From NCBI GenBank assembly GCA_021234155.1, contig JAJEKV010000077.1, positions 5,259,091 through 5,323,090 on the forward strand: DNA of 64,000 nt. The letters run 5' to 3'. This DNA is from Isoetes taiwanensis. Its lineage: Eukaryota; Streptophyta; Lycopodiopsida; Isoetales; Isoetaceae. Of the stretch, positions 1 to 12,102 are shown in pieces. Position numbers and translations under genes: made by a program. Position 1 is the stretch's first letter, and each line of letters starts with the position of its first letter. Below the pieces are notes generated by a model. The model saw only the letters and a program-made list of their open reading frames with translations, was not told where the DNA came from and searched no databases.

Positions 1-2182
1 TGGTGGCAGTTGATTTAGCCCTTCTTCATTTGCAAATTTGTTCAGTCAACTTAGTTTTACTGTGTGTTTGATTTTGTCCAGGTTTGTCTGGTAGTTTATC
101 TTTGATTCTATTTATGTCTTTTCGGTTGTGGTTTGAAACTCCGTCTTGTTTTATAGGGTGGGTAAAAGCCCAGTTGACAGGCAGTTGTTTCATCAAATTC
201 CTTGAATGAGTTCTTTAGATTAGTATATTTGTCAGTTGGTTTTCTTGGTGGGTAGGCCTGCTTATCCGGACCTCTTTTTGCAAATGTTACGTTCTGACCG
301 CCCGTTAGTTTTAGTTGCGGGGTTCTTGGTGTGGAAAAGCTTCGAGCTATGGTTGTTGGGGACATCTCGGTAGATGCGGATGGGAATCATTTTTGACTTG
401 GCGACTAGAGGGTCAATGTCGGATGGCTTCTTGGTGGTTTTCACAATCTTGTCATTACGAAGGGTGGTGCCGCGTCTAGTCGTGATGGGGATGCGTTGTC
501 AAATCTTTGTCTGGTCAAACAAGGGACTAACTACTTTGTATGTCAACTTTCGTAAGTCGGTTTTGCATTGGTTGCTTCATTGCATTTTGGGCAATTCTCA
601 TTATATCACACATATTTAATCAACACATGCCGGTTTGCCCCTTTTCGACATTTTGGCATGACCTCTACGGACTTTACTTGCGAGTTGTCGGGCGAGTCAG
701 GTATTTTCAATATGTTGAATACATCACCTTCTCAGGCTTTGGATATTGGCATTTTTCTACACATGAACTTTTCCTTGTTTGCATTCGTCATGGCAGGTTG
801 GTGATTCATGTCGGTTCATGCCATGTTAGCACCGGTTATTCTCGACACTTTCTAATCTATTAGACATCTTGTGATTACCATAACGTCTCTATTTTAGTCC
901 TTTTTATTTACTTAGATGTGGTCCTTTTCTAACTTGGGATCTCATGTTTCCCGTCGTTGGTCTATTAATTTTTGCATTGTGGTGCAACTTATATTTTTGG
1001 TCGTTTTGGGAGTTTTACAATTGGTGGTGTTTGCTAGAATCATTTGGCTCATTTTATCTGGCTTTTTGCCCGATTACCATATCTCGGTTGGCATTTTGTG
1101 GGTTGAGCTATTGCATTCTTCTTGTGGCATTGGTCCTTTGTGACATTGGTTGCAAATCTTCTTTATATTCCTTTATGTGGCGGTTCCATCCTTGTGTTGA
1201 CCACACCTAATAGCCCTTCTTCCCTTCAATTATTTTCATTATTCTTTCCACTTGTCTTCTCGTTCCCTTTACTGCACGGCGTCCATTGTTCCACTTTTTG
1301 TATTTATTTTTCCATTTGTCTTTCGTTGAGCTCTTATATGGTGTCGCAGGTCTAGCTCTTGCAGTCCGGGTTGTGCTTGAGTTGCTTCCATACGTCTTTA
1401 CTTTGCTTTCACGCTTGTAAGTTGTCTGAGTTTACCATCTGTCGATTGCTCGCATTCTTCCTCCGTTCGGTGGTTTGTTCACTTGGATGCATGATTTGTT
1501 CCTCTCACTTTCGTGCTTTTTTTTTTCCCTTTGGTCTTTTCGGTGGTAGTTTGTTCAATTGCCAATTTATTTCCCTCGCCTTTCCATTTCCACGGTGGTT
1601 TTCTAGTGCCTCTTTCTTTATCAGTTCCTCCATCCATTTCATTTGTTTTGCTTTCCCTTTTTGCTCTAGGATTGTTGAGCTTTGTTTCTAGGTGTATGTA
1701 TGGGTAGATAAGTGCATGCTTGTTTCTCTTATATTCTCAATTGTTCTTTTGGATGCCCTTATGAGGGCCTATCCTCTTCTCTTTTATCATTGATTCTTAG
1801 TTTCGTGAATGAATGCCTTGAGGGGCTTTATTTGCATTAGTGGGGCTTAGCTCCTTTATCCCAATTTGCTCACGTTCCTCTATTCTGATCCCTTATTCCA
1901 TCCATTTCGGTATAAACTTGCATTCCTTTTCCTTTTCTTTTTGCATTTTGTCCCTTTCCTCTTTGTTTTGTTCATTTATCTCTTGAAGCGTCTTTTTGCT
2001 CTTCTAGTGTCTTGACTCCCTCCTTTGCAGCCTCTTGACTCATCATAGTGCTTTTTGCCTGGTGGTGTCCATTTTATTATGTTGTTTTTACTATGTTGAC
2101 CCGGTTGTTTCATCCACCTTGCTTGGCCTTGGGGGTCTCAATGTATGATGGGGTTTTGAGGAGGGTTCCTCTTTATGTGGGA
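1..2182. other. T-rich unassigned region
   Basis: The plus strand is strongly T-rich and G/T-skewed, and the open frames in it are short, hydrophobic and low in complexity. I see no recognisable domain on either strand. A purine-rich stretch (2148-2166) just before the repeat at 2183 could be a polypurine tract, which would make this the internal part of a non-coding LTR element, but that is only a guess. Confidence 0.3.
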
Positions 2183-2612
2183 TGTTGATATTTGTGCATA
2201 AGGACCTTTCCCTAATGTTGATATTTGTGCATAAGGACCTTTCCTAGAATGCTATGGTTCTCTTCTTATATAGAGAACCATCATTCTGAGAAAAGACGTC
2301 TACCCCTGGCGTCACGCTTTTTGGATGTGAGTCATCTTTGCTTTGAGTTTTCTTTGGCACGTGATTTCTTGCTCACATGCGCTATATATCAGTAGCTTCC
2401 AAGCAATTCTCGCCGGCGTTTCCTTTGAGCTGAATTCTCCTTGTTCGATGTTTCCCTCTCTCCCTCCTCTATGTTTGGTCTTGGTTTTAAGGCTGTTTGG
2501 TTTACATTTCATCCGCCCTCGTGAGGCGGATTTCCTCTTCTATTACGTCTACCGTTGGGCTGGTGGCCTCTGCAATTTACCCGTAGCACTTAAGCCATCT
2601 CTGGAGGGCACT

Positions 2613-2698
<86 letters not shown>

Positions 2699-3185
2699 CG
2701 TAGCTATGGGCTTCAGTGAACCAATTTCTCGATTTCCATTCATCTTTTTGTTCTTTCTTACATAAAGCGTTTTTGTTGATGCTTGGCTGTCGGGGCTTCT
2801 AACTCATTGTCTTGCCTTGACTTTCCATGAGGTCGATTGTATGCATTGACTGGATGATCCTCTTTCTTGGTTCGGTTCCGGCGTCTCTCGTGTTTGGGGT
2901 TGAGTTGGGGTCTGGATTGATGGGGCGTGAAAAGCGATCTTTGATGCAGGTGGAGTCATCGAGGGATTTTTGCGATCCGCGTATGCTTTGAGATAAGCGG
3001 TTGATGCTTGACTTGGGGTGTTTGGGCTACCTAGGATGTTCTTCTGATTGTTATATTGTTACTCCACTCATTTGGGGTTATTTTGTAAGCTCTCTTATGA
3101 TTCATTGTACTCATTTCATTGACTCAATGAAAACACCACTTAACCCGATGTTGATATTTGTGCATAAGGACCTTTCCCTAGAATG
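2183..3185 (+). repeat. Direct repeats bounding a ~0.97-kb segment (possible LTR)
   Basis: A motif of about 32-37 bp beginning TGTTGATATTTGTGC occurs in tandem at 2183-2214 and 2216-2251, and again at 3149-3185. A TATA-like TATATAG lies near 2265-2275. A TG-starting repeat with a TATA box suggests an LTR of about 966 bp followed by the start of a second copy. No primer binding site, CA end or coding domain confirms this. Confidence 0.3.
2615..2696. repeat. (TC)n microsatellite, about 41 units
   Basis: An uninterrupted 82-bp TC dinucleotide run. It creates artefactual Ser/Leu and Arg/Glu repeat frames on the two strands. Confidence 0.98.
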
Positions 3186-4300
3186 TACTTATTCCTTGAG
3201 AATCAAATAAAATTTTGAAGCTTGATAGTTTGCAACATGTAATAAAATGCAAAGGTTTTCAAGATATTACAAATAACCATCCATGATATCGGCAAATCCT
3301 CAAATCATAAATGATGAAACAAAATAGATTAACTCAATATATTTTAATGTTAGGATGATTCTGGGAGAGAATAGTGGATTATAGGTTTGAGCGTTTACCA
3401 TGTTATAGATATCATGTTTTCACAAGTACCATAGTACAACTTTTGTAATCAATTTCTAAACCCAAAATACATGTCCAAATTGGGCAGAATCTTGAGAGTA
3501 TAGAGCAAAAAAAAACCCGTTACTTGCATCCTGAGCAAAAACAAGCATCGGAGAATGTTTGTCATGTATGGGTATAGGATAACGGATGTCATGGGTTTCT
3601 TTGAGGTTATCCCCTTCACTATATCAATATTCAAGCATAAAAGCAAAGATTAGAAGATGTACGTTAGCAAATATAGACGGGGCTACTTTAATCATCAATA
3701 ATTTGGTAATTAAGTAATATGTACATCGGACACATTAATATGACGGCAAACTTTAAGCATCATTTAAAGATCTAATGAATTCGTGTGGGAATTTGCTCCT
3801 TATCAGTGCTAACAACATCAATCTCCCAAAAAACTTGCATAGGCTTTGTTTTGTTCAATTTATGCTAGGCAATCCATCCTCTTGAACTAAGCATCATGCC
3901 CGAGAACAAAGGTACATGCCAGCGATGGAATCTAAAGTCATTTGTTTGTCTTCCTTGATTGATAGAAGATGGTTGAAGAGGAAAAACTATATGGACCATC
4001 GAGGCCCACTCCTTCGCATCATACCTACCCTCCATCATCATGGCCGGACATACTTTGCACTCCAAATAACATCACAAATAAAATGGTTGCACACAAGCTA
4101 AGCTGTAGACTACATTAGTTGACTTACTCCAACTACACCTAAAAGCGATGCATAGAGTTGAGAACAATTTATTTATCTACTTCATTTACATTTTATTATA
4201 ATACATATAATAACCTATCAAATGACAATCAATGCTATAGCCATTACTTGGTCGTCTTCTACATTCAACCCATACCTCCATCCCAAAGTATCTGTTTTAT
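3186..4300. other. AT-rich intergenic DNA
   Basis: Only short frames without domain character are present. I see no RNA gene, mobile-element motif or exon with convincing splice sites. Confidence 0.4.
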
Positions 4301-4885
4301 GGTATCAAGTTAGTCATCATTATGCGCGTTAATATTCCGGTGCGCAGTTTGTCGAAATATCACTTTGTCCCTTATAATGGCGGGGACAAGACAATTGAGC
4401 ATCGCTTCTTCAGTAATAGACATGTGGGGCATGGGTGGTTGTGGCTTCAAGGCCTCTTCGTTTGCAATTTGAATAGCCGGTAGTGTTATAAGATCTATCA
4501 AATGGTTGGGAAAATTTGGCAAAAAGAGGCGTTTCATTTGGCTTGCATGGATCATTTGGTCCATTTTGAAAAAAAAAAAAAAAATTTCTCATATTCAAAG
4601 GTCTTGCTTGTTGGATATGGGTCCTTCTCAATGCCCAACAATGAATTGTCAACCTTTCACTTTCGGTGCTTATCAATTGCTAATGAAGGTAAAGGCGTAT
4701 TTGGAAGCACTATCTTGATTCACACTTACTCATGAGATTTTTTGCTTGCTCTTCTACCTTGTTTAGATGTTGTATTTGAGTGGGGTGGATTTGCTTTCGG
4801 TGGACATTCTCTCCTTTGAGTTTTTAGTCCCCATTGTGCTTTGTAACTTTCTCGGATAATAAAGGCTCAAAAAAAAAAAAAAAAA
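4300..4885 (+). mobile_element. Retroposed 3' end with poly(A) tail
   Basis: The segment ends with AATAAA (4858-4863) followed six bases later by 17 A residues (4869-4885). That is the signature of a reverse-transcribed polyadenylated RNA, either a LINE 3' UTR or a processed pseudogene. A second A-run lies near 4569-4583. Frames in the body have no recognisable domain, so the parent is unknown and the left limit is arbitrary. Confidence 0.4.
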
Positions 4886-5445
4886 CCATACTCCACTATT
4901 ATGAACATACACGCTTTGTTCTAGCCGGTAATCACTTCAATATTAGGGCACGAATCATCCTGAGAAGTTGATGGAGAATCATATACAACAAACAAATTAA
5001 GCTTTCTTGTGTGTATTTTTTCCTTCAATTAAATTACTGTCTATGTAAGAACAAATTTCAAGAGGGCAACCCATCTTGTTAGTTCTGTTGGTTTGATTTC
5101 AAAGACATCAGTATGGACAAAAGGAAATAGAGGCATGTGCACATATAACTCCATCATAGGCCATATATTTATGTTGCATGCCTTGATAAGTCAACGAAAT
5201 AAACATCTAGATCTATATTGTTGCTTTATGAATTTTGTCAAGGTTTTTCGACAAAGTCCTAAGAAGAAGATATAGGAAGGATTAATGTAGTGGGGGTCAC
5301 CAGAGTTGCAAAATCGATTACACAAAGCGTATGAAACATGCTCGGCTTGAATGCCACCATTAAGTCAACTTATCAACAACATGTTTAAAAGTCGCCAATG
5401 AATTGTCCAAACTCTTCTACATTATTTGGGCTATGCTTGATTAGC

Positions 5446-5760
5446 TTAAGAACTTGTTTTCGGGATATAGAGGGAGGGGCCCATCTTATCCACCATATCA
5501 CCGAGGAAGCTAATATCTGCGAGATGATGATGTGGATCTCTTAGCTCACCTCTAGCCCAGTATGTCTTGACATCGGATGCATTGAGTACTTCTGTTATGA
5601 CACTAGAATTCCCGAGGCAATATAAGTGTCTTGCTTCACTTATCAAAGGTGAAAATGTGGAAGCATTGCAAACATACAAAAATACCTTAGGGTGCAATTC
5701 ACTACTACCATGTATTTGGGATACTCGTATCCAACAAAGTGATGGCCAGTTGAAAGTTTA
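5446..5760 (-). pseudogene. Coding-like remnant of unknown family
   Basis: The minus strand keeps an open frame of about 100 codons with balanced, globular-looking composition, including the stretches TYWARGELRDPHHHL and SFLGDMVDKMGPSLYI. After its stop, a different frame continues in the same style for about 25 codons (down to about 5,390), which suggests a frameshifted gene. No catalytic motif is recognisable. It may be a decayed exon or part of an unrecognised transposon protein. Confidence 0.3.
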
Positions 5761-6289
5761 TATGCAACGGAATAATTGCCCCAAAGCTAGTCCTTCTATA
5801 TGGAGTGGAAGTATGAGGCCTTAATGATATCACTTTTCACTTGGGAGGGACTTGGAAAGGGTCGAGAGAAGCCTTTTTAACTTCGAGCACTTGGAGTCAA
5901 GTCCATAGCCTCGTGCTAGATTCTTCTCCAAAGGGAGTTCTTACCTCTTGAGCTGCCCTAAGTGTCACATTATATCTTGTCGAGGAAGATGATAAATGAG
6001 AGAGAAAATTCAAAGAAAATTCACCTTCAAACCTCACCTACACAATGGCCATCGGTCCACATCATCTTAAAAGTCTCTTGGAGCAGAAATAGAGCCATTT
6101 GGTTCTCCGGCGTGTGTAGGAACATGGGTATATCTGGTGCACAACAATGAGGATCTGTCGTTTAATGAAGTGTCTAAGGACATGTTTTCTTAGTAAGCTT
6201 TGGGATGCAGTGCTTTAAAGCTAATAAAGACATCACATTACAAAAACCGGATGAATCCATGCTTGCCGGGGTCCATAGTGATACCTGTC

Positions 6290-6776
6290 AACACGTTTGC
6301 CCATGAAGAAATGCAGATCGATTGCATCTATTCGCACAGGTGCACACTACCTCAGAACTGAGATAGGCAGATGGACTCGAAAAGAGCTAGAGAATAAGGC
6401 GTCGATGTTGTCAACTGAGAGTTATGGAAGATGAGTGCCACACTCTTCAGAATTGTCCAATGTTTACGACTATGTTTGCACAATACGTTGGGTTGGTTGC
6501 ACCTAATCAACCTCTGCATGTCATATTGCAGATGCTTTAGTAGGGGCACTGGCATTATATGTCTATGAGGTACAAAACATGTGCACTCATTGTGTTCTTG
6601 ATTACTATACTAACATGTACAAATGTACAGTTTGTCGGCGTGCTTATTATCGTTAATTTTTTTTCCTCTTGAGGTGGGGTTTTCTAAATCCGTCGTAATA
6701 GGGCTAGCGTGTTTTACATTTGGGTCCCATAGGCCTTACGGTCTATGGATGGAAAAAATTCAATTCAATTCAATTC
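6290..6776 (+). mobile_element. LINE 3' fragment with (AATTC)n tail
   Basis: The plus strand encodes the C-terminal zinc-knuckle region of a LINE reverse transcriptase in broken frames: RTGAHYLRTEIGRWTR followed, after frame changes, by CHTLQNCPMF. This matches the (R/T)RxxxHxLxIExGRW...C..C...H...C arrangement seen again at 10.4 and 45.9 kb. The copy ends at four AATTC units (6757-6776), read here as its 3' tail. It is heavily 5'-truncated and non-functional. Confidence 0.6.
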
Positions 6777-7057
6777 TTCTAAATTAATCAAAATTGCAAA
6801 ACCAATATCTCCTTTCTATTACTCCGATAATCAATTAAGTTGATGCTAAATATTTGTGCACCTTCTATAAATAATGGTGATGAGTGATTGTCAAACCATA
6901 GTTTTTCCTTAAGTGATGAAATGTTTACTACAAAAAAATGATATTTATCTTCTACAACACAAGTAAAATCTTAATCCAATGTTTTCGTCCTCCTTCTATC
7001 TCAAGTCGATGTGAGGCTCAGCCTAAATTGAAATGAGTTTTCACTCTTCCAGCTAAT

Positions 7058-7229
7058 ATTATCTTGTTCTACCAAATAACCATCTTTTATATGTAGAATT
7101 CTTGTTTGATATCCAAAGCTTTGTTAGGGTACATTGTCTTGCTCACATTATCTTCTTCTACATGAATAACCATCTTTCGTATGTAGAATCCTTGTTTGAT
7201 ATCAATTCTTTGTTAGGTACATTGTCTCA
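7058..7229. repeat. Tandem duplication, ~89-bp unit
   Basis: Two diverged copies (7058-7146 and 7147-7229) share the order ATTATCTT, AATAACCATCTTT, ATGTAGAATNCTTGTTTGATATC and TTGTTAGG. No coding content. Confidence 0.75.
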
Positions 7230-7870
7230 ACTACTTTTCATAGTACTAAGTTACACATGGACTGTTTTATCATTTTGCATCAAAATGGAATATTAGTCAA
7301 CAACCCTTTTTGGTGTACATTGCACTGTAAATGAATCTAATAGTCCACGGAAAGCTCAACAGCTCTAGATAGAGGTCTTGCCACCACACAATTGGGTTGA
7401 CTCTTAGGCAAACATTTTATAGTTAGGAAGCCATACCCATGAGAAGAAAATGAAGAAGAATAACTTAGTATATTGCATTTTGATGTGGAACTTCGATTGG
7501 GATGTAACACCAAAACTCTGCACTTTAATACTCTCCAGGTTTTAGTTTTGCAAAGATCAAGTACCGTTGCTTCTATTCTACTCTTTCACCTGTACATTGC
7601 CATCCAAACATTTATGCAATTTGAAAAAAAGTACAACAAGGCCCTAGTTGTTTATAAATTCCTCTTTTACCCATATCTTTGTCTTAGCTTTTCTATGCTT
7701 TTACTCTAGCCAACACGTTTCCATCTTATTTAATGCTTTGCACACTAGTTTACTTGTTCATCCATTTGCCCCTATGGCTCTAAAGATGCATCTTTGGTTT
7801 TATGTGTCTCTTACCCATCTATATACGGCTCCATCTTTACTCCTCGTGATGTGATAACTATGTAAAAATA

Positions 7871-7894
7871 CTATCTATCTATCTATCTATCTAT
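7871..7894. repeat. (CTAT)6 microsatellite
   Basis: Six perfect CTAT units. No LINE coding sequence is visible beside it, unlike the other short-unit arrays in this window. Confidence 0.9.
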
Positions 7895-8490
7895 GGTGTT
7901 CAATTCATAGTAGAATTGCCACTGACATATTTGTCAAACCAATAACTTCATGTTTCATTTCTTGCAGGCCCACTTAGCTAAATATTTGACCCATGCTATC
8001 TTATAGGTTGTCAATGATTTCTTTTCTCCCGTTTTAGCTCCTCTTTACTATGCTAAGATGCCCCCTACTCTTCTGATGATACCATCTAGGTAAAAGCTCT
8101 TTCTTGCATTGTTCTTCATTTCATTTACACAAAAATTCATGGTTCTACTTGATAACATAAATGGAAAACAAATGTCAATCCTTGCAAAAAGCAACCATCG
8201 ACAATTTAGTTTGTATTTTTCCATTGCCCAAGTTTGCTTCAGTTTGGGGGACTCATTAAAAATTCCCAAGAGGATTTTATATATCTATATTTCTCTAACA
8301 ATAAATAAGAATAGAACACATGTGATGTCGATTTTTAGATAGATAAATATTATTTTAACGAGGAACGGTCGAACCGATCGAAGAATGGTTTATGACATTA
8401 TTATTGGAGTTGATTGGAGTAACGATGGGCTACCATGTGGCAAATATTCTAAGCAATAATAATGACAATTATACTTTGTAATATGGTTAG

Positions 8491-8648
8491 TGTTTCTTAA
8501 GGAAAGTAATGTGGAAGGTAAACTAGTTATGCATTCTTGGGGACATCCAAAACCAGCAAAATGGGGGAGCGATGTGTCAGCGCCACTATATTTTGCAGTG
8601 CCAAGAATGCCAGACCAATTTACCTGCCATGAAGAAAGCAAACACTAA
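8491..8648 (+). pseudogene. Coding-like exon fragment, unknown
   Basis: Immediately after an AG (8489-8490) that could be a splice acceptor, one frame stays open for 51 codons to a TAA at 8646. It has compact, globular-looking composition, for example WGHPKPAKWGSDVSAPLYF and VPRMPDQFTCHEE. No GT donor is obvious before the stop, so it would be a terminal exon or a relic. The family is not recognised. Confidence 0.3.
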
Positions 8649-8649
8649 A

Positions 8650-9612
8650 TTTTTAACCCATGACTCTAGTTTCTATTCTAGGTGCCAATGGACACCCAAG
8701 TTTGCTTAACATAATGAATGAAAGTGGATGCAACTCAGAGAACTAATTAGGCTACAACAAATTACTTACAACTTAGTGCTTGAGCAAATGTTACACGGCA
8801 GGCAAAGCTTGAACCATAAGAAGAAAAGAAATCGAATTTCCTACTGTTGCAAGTAGTTGATGAAGTTCTAGACGTATGGACATGTTATGTTTGGACAGAG
8901 CCAGAATAATTATGGGCCTGATTCCGCCACTTGTTCACAACATGGCCTCGCTAGAACTTCCAATTTATTCACTAGACTTTTTGATTATTTATTATGGTTT
9001 TGATAGCTTGTTTATATTTATTACTAGAATCAGACATGAAACCTCTGTAAGGATGTAACTTGCATGCAAAATATAAAGGGAACCCAATTGGTCTTTATAA
9101 CGTCATCAAAAAGTAGCTTTAAATGAAATGCATACATTGTTGTGTATGTGTTCTAACCATTTTTCAGAATTATTCAAAGAAGAAAAGAATGCTACACCAG
9201 TCAAGACACAAATCCAATTTTAAAAAGTACGAAGAAACCTCTTTACTTTATATCCACAAACGTACTCTTGATATCTTGGTCCCACATGTGTCCATCTTGG
9301 TTCTATTCTACTCTCATGTTTGTACCACACCATCCCTACATTTATATGTCCATTTATATGGTCTTAATGCCTTGCCCTCATGTACTAAGCAAATGCTAGT
9401 ATTGCTTGCATCCAGTGCCTCATTCTTCATGTTTTTGGTGCAACCAATTCCGTGCATCTGTGCATCTGCACTCTTTAGTCACACATTTATCTCCATGCTT
9501 TAACCATGTACCTTTTGCACATTGTCTTTGATTTTAACCCATCATCAAACCCAGTGTACATGGTCCCTAATGTTTGCATCACCTTTTGCAATAAACTCGC
9601 CCTGATAAAAAA
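8650..9612. other. Intergenic DNA
   Basis: AT-rich sequence with short random frames. Nothing identifiable on either strand. Confidence 0.4.
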
Positions 9613-9909
9613 TATCCCAAGTTCTGATCAATATGTCCCATCTCATAGATTGTACTTACTGTATTCATAATTGTTCAATCCCATTTTCTTATGTAATGCT
9701 TTCTTTTTGTGATGACATTGTACTTCTTGTTGTGTACATTGAATCTAATAGTGAAATTTCCTATCCCAAGTTTTGATCAATATGTCCTATCTCATAGGTG
9801 TACTTACTGTATTCATAATTGTTCAATCCCGTTTTCTTATGTAATGCTTTCTTTTGTGATGACATTGTACTTGTTGTTGTGTACATTGAATGTAATAGTG
9901 AAACTTCTA
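9613..9909. repeat. Tandem duplication, ~149-bp unit
   Basis: Two copies (9613-9761 and 9762-9909) are nearly identical apart from a few substitutions and short indels, each containing GATCAATATGTCC and TTGTTGTGTACATTGAAT. No coding potential. Confidence 0.9.
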
Positions 9910-10292
9910 TCTTCTGCTAATACAAATTATGATCCATATAAATTGTGTTAAAAATAATGCATTATGTTCCACTATCTGTCTATGCATGTCTGTATTTATA
10001 TGAGAAAGCATATTCATGCATTACATACCATAGGTATTGGATCACTATGTGTCCAAAGCCTATAAAACTAAGCAAACTTTCAGGAGAGTCATTTTGGAGG
10101 GTGTGCCCTTAAACTATCAGGGTACTTGTGGATTCCAATTTTTGGTGTATAGGTCTAGGCTTTGACTGAACCACTGAACACTTGACCGTTACATGTACAA
10201 CGTCTCGCCCTTCTTCATCATCATAAAGAAAAAATAAACTTTGCATACGCACAAACATGTCATGTGGAATGCTTGCACCCATTACGTGTAAT

Positions 10293-10966
10293 ATTTATTT
10301 ATTTATTTATTTATTTGGTCGATGCTCTCTTAGGACCTTGAGAGGTCATGGAGCACTCTATTTACAACGTCAACAAAACTTTCCGATGTGTATCAACCTT
10401 GGTTAGATACTCACCTAAAAAATAAGGTTCCATATTTAGCAATGTAAAGAAATCATCTACGTGTATGTCAAACTCATCTCTAATGTGTGCATAAACCAAA
10501 CAATGTAAAAATGCATGGTCTTCGTCTTCCACTCTACCTGAACCACATAATTTACACTTCCTATCTTCCTGTGGAACTCTAAACCATCTGCCTGTCTCTA
10601 TCTCCAATCTGTATGAGCTAGTTCTACATCTCGCTATTGTTTGTTTGTATATCTTTGGAATATCAGCATCTAAGTATGGTTGACTCTTATATTCGTCCAT
10701 GTGGTTGACTTTCCCTCTGTAGTATAGCATCTTGCTGCCTGGGACAGCCCATAAAAGGTCTATTGCAAGCCTTTCTAATAGTGTTCTTGCTTCCTCTTTG
10801 TCAGATGGCCAGTTAGTTTCTGAAAGCCCCCACTTTTTTGCCCAATTCCAGAAATCTTTTAACCATGACCCGCATCCATCATGGCCTGATATGAGATTCG
10901 AGTCGATTCTTGCTTCTTTAGTCTGTTCACAAAATTTTACGGTTTGATAGAGGCTTCAAGCTCAAA
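10293..10966 (-). mobile_element. 5'-truncated LINE, 3' end with (AAAT)n tail
   Basis: This minus-strand LINE copy retains only the ORF2 C-terminus and 3' UTR. Its last base block is a 24-bp AAAT array (10293-10316 on plus it reads ATTT), directly after a short GC-richer 3' UTR. It belongs to the same broad type as the 6.3-kb and 45.7-kb copies, each of which has a different short-unit tail. Confidence 0.7.
10362..10966 (-). CDS. LINE ORF2 C-terminus with zinc knuckle (partial)
   Basis: About 200 codons stay open from an upstream stop near 10,966 to the stop at 10362. The order is a helical segment (DFWNWAKKWGLS), the motif TSSYRLEIETGRWF, then a CCHC-type knuckle (CKLCGSGRVEDEDHAFLHC). This is the region after the RT thumb in many LINE ORF2 proteins and is thought to bind RNA. 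The RT palm and endonuclease are absent, so the fragment cannot move itself. It is the best preserved LINE C-terminus in the window. Confidence 0.65.
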
Positions 10967-11081
10967 AAATATGAATATCTAAAAATAGACATGTTTAACA
11001 AAACAAAAAGTTATTAAATGTATGATTGGCATAGGATGTGTTCTATATATGTAGTTGCCTTATCACATATGAAACTGCCCA

Positions 11082-11230
11082 TCGACGGTGGTTTAATGGT
11101 TAGACCTTTTGGCTTGGATTGTTCTGGTCACTGGTTCAAATCTCGTTGACTACAGTTGGGTGGGAGACGTGGGTGAACGCAAGTCCCACTGGGTGAATGC
11201 AAGTCTCACAGTGCGGCAAAAAAGAAGGAA
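11082..11230 (+). mobile_element. tRNA-derived SINE-like element
   Basis: An A box (TGGTTTAATGGTTAG, 11089-11103) and B box (GGTTCAAATCT, 11133-11143) start 44 bp apart, as in tRNA genes. The would-be acceptor arms do not pair, so it is not a tRNA gene. A short body follows with two copies of GTGGGTGAA/TGGGTGAATGCAAGTC and then an A-rich end near 11215-11230. Confidence 0.5.
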
Positions 11231-11239
11231 CATGGGATA

Positions 11240-11820
11240 TAGAAGGGTAGGTGAAGGTGAATAAAAACATATTTGAAAATACAAGCCTTAGCAACAAAAG
11301 GTATAGCCAAACTCGTCCAAGTTGGGTGACACATCTTCATTTGTTTGCATACAAGTTATGTGATAGTGATATGAGCCAACAAGCCTTTCGACATAGAAGG
11401 GTAGGTATGAAGGTGAATAAAAGACATATTGAAAAAATACAAGCGTTAGCAACAAAGGTATAGCCAAACTCGTCCAAGTTGGGTGACACATCTTCATTTG
11501 TCTGCATACAAGTTATGTGATAGTGATATGAGCCAACAAGCCTTTCGACATTCTTTTGGCTTTAGAATGTGCAACAGGGGATATATAAAGGTGAATAAAA
11601 GACATATTGAAAAATACAAGCGTTAGCAACAAAAGGTATAGCCAAACTCGTCCAAGTTGGGTGACACATCTTCATTTGTTTGCGTACAAGTTATTGAAAA
11701 ATACAAGCGTTAGCAACAAAAGGTATAGCCAAACTCGTCCAAGTTGGGTGACACATCTTTTGAGTCCAAGTTGAGCCAACAAGCTTTTCAACATTCTTTT
11801 GGCTTTAGAATGTGCAATAG
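11240..11820. repeat. Tandem repeat array, 154-190 bp units
   Basis: Units begin at about 11240, 11394 and 11588, with a partial unit at about 11692. All carry the block GGTATAGCCAAACTCGTCC followed by AAGTTGGGTGACACATC. The fourth unit is internally deleted. Open frames crossing it are repeat artefacts. Confidence 0.9.
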
Positions 11821-11932
11821 CGGTGTGATGGTGGTAGTGGTGACACTTGCAGTTGCTTGTAGCGTGTGTGCTTCAAGATGTTTTATTGTGTGTCATTTTT
11901 CTTCAACCTCAACTATAAAAAGAGCGTATCAA

Positions 11933-12102
11933 GTACACCACAAAAGAAGAAATAAAAGGAGAGAACAATATATAAAAGATGGTCCATATGCAACCAAGAC
12001 AAGAACAAATCTATTGGGTACACCACAAAAGAAGAAATAAAAGGAGAGAACAATATATAAAAGATGGTCCATATGCAACCAAGACAAGAACAAATCTATT
12101 GG
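11933..12102. repeat. Perfect 85-bp tandem duplication
   Basis: 11933-12017 and 12018-12102 appear identical, starting GTACACCACAAAAGAAG and ending CAAATCTATTGG. Lack of divergence points to a recent duplication. Confidence 0.95.

Noticed and set aside
540-1710. Series of hydrophobic plus-strand ORFs resembling membrane proteins
   Set aside because: They arise from T-rich DNA, overlap in several frames and lack any conserved motif or start context.
2343-2765. 140-codon plus-strand ORF
   Set aside because: Most of it is Ser-Leu translation of the TC microsatellite; the reverse frame is Arg-Glu. No real domain.
11082-11154. Functional tRNA gene
   Set aside because: A and B boxes are spaced correctly but the acceptor-stem arms do not pair and no anticodon stem is convincing.
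11744-12040. 98-codon plus-strand ORF
   Set aside because: It runs through tandem-repeat units and the 85-bp duplication; the protein is repeat artefact.
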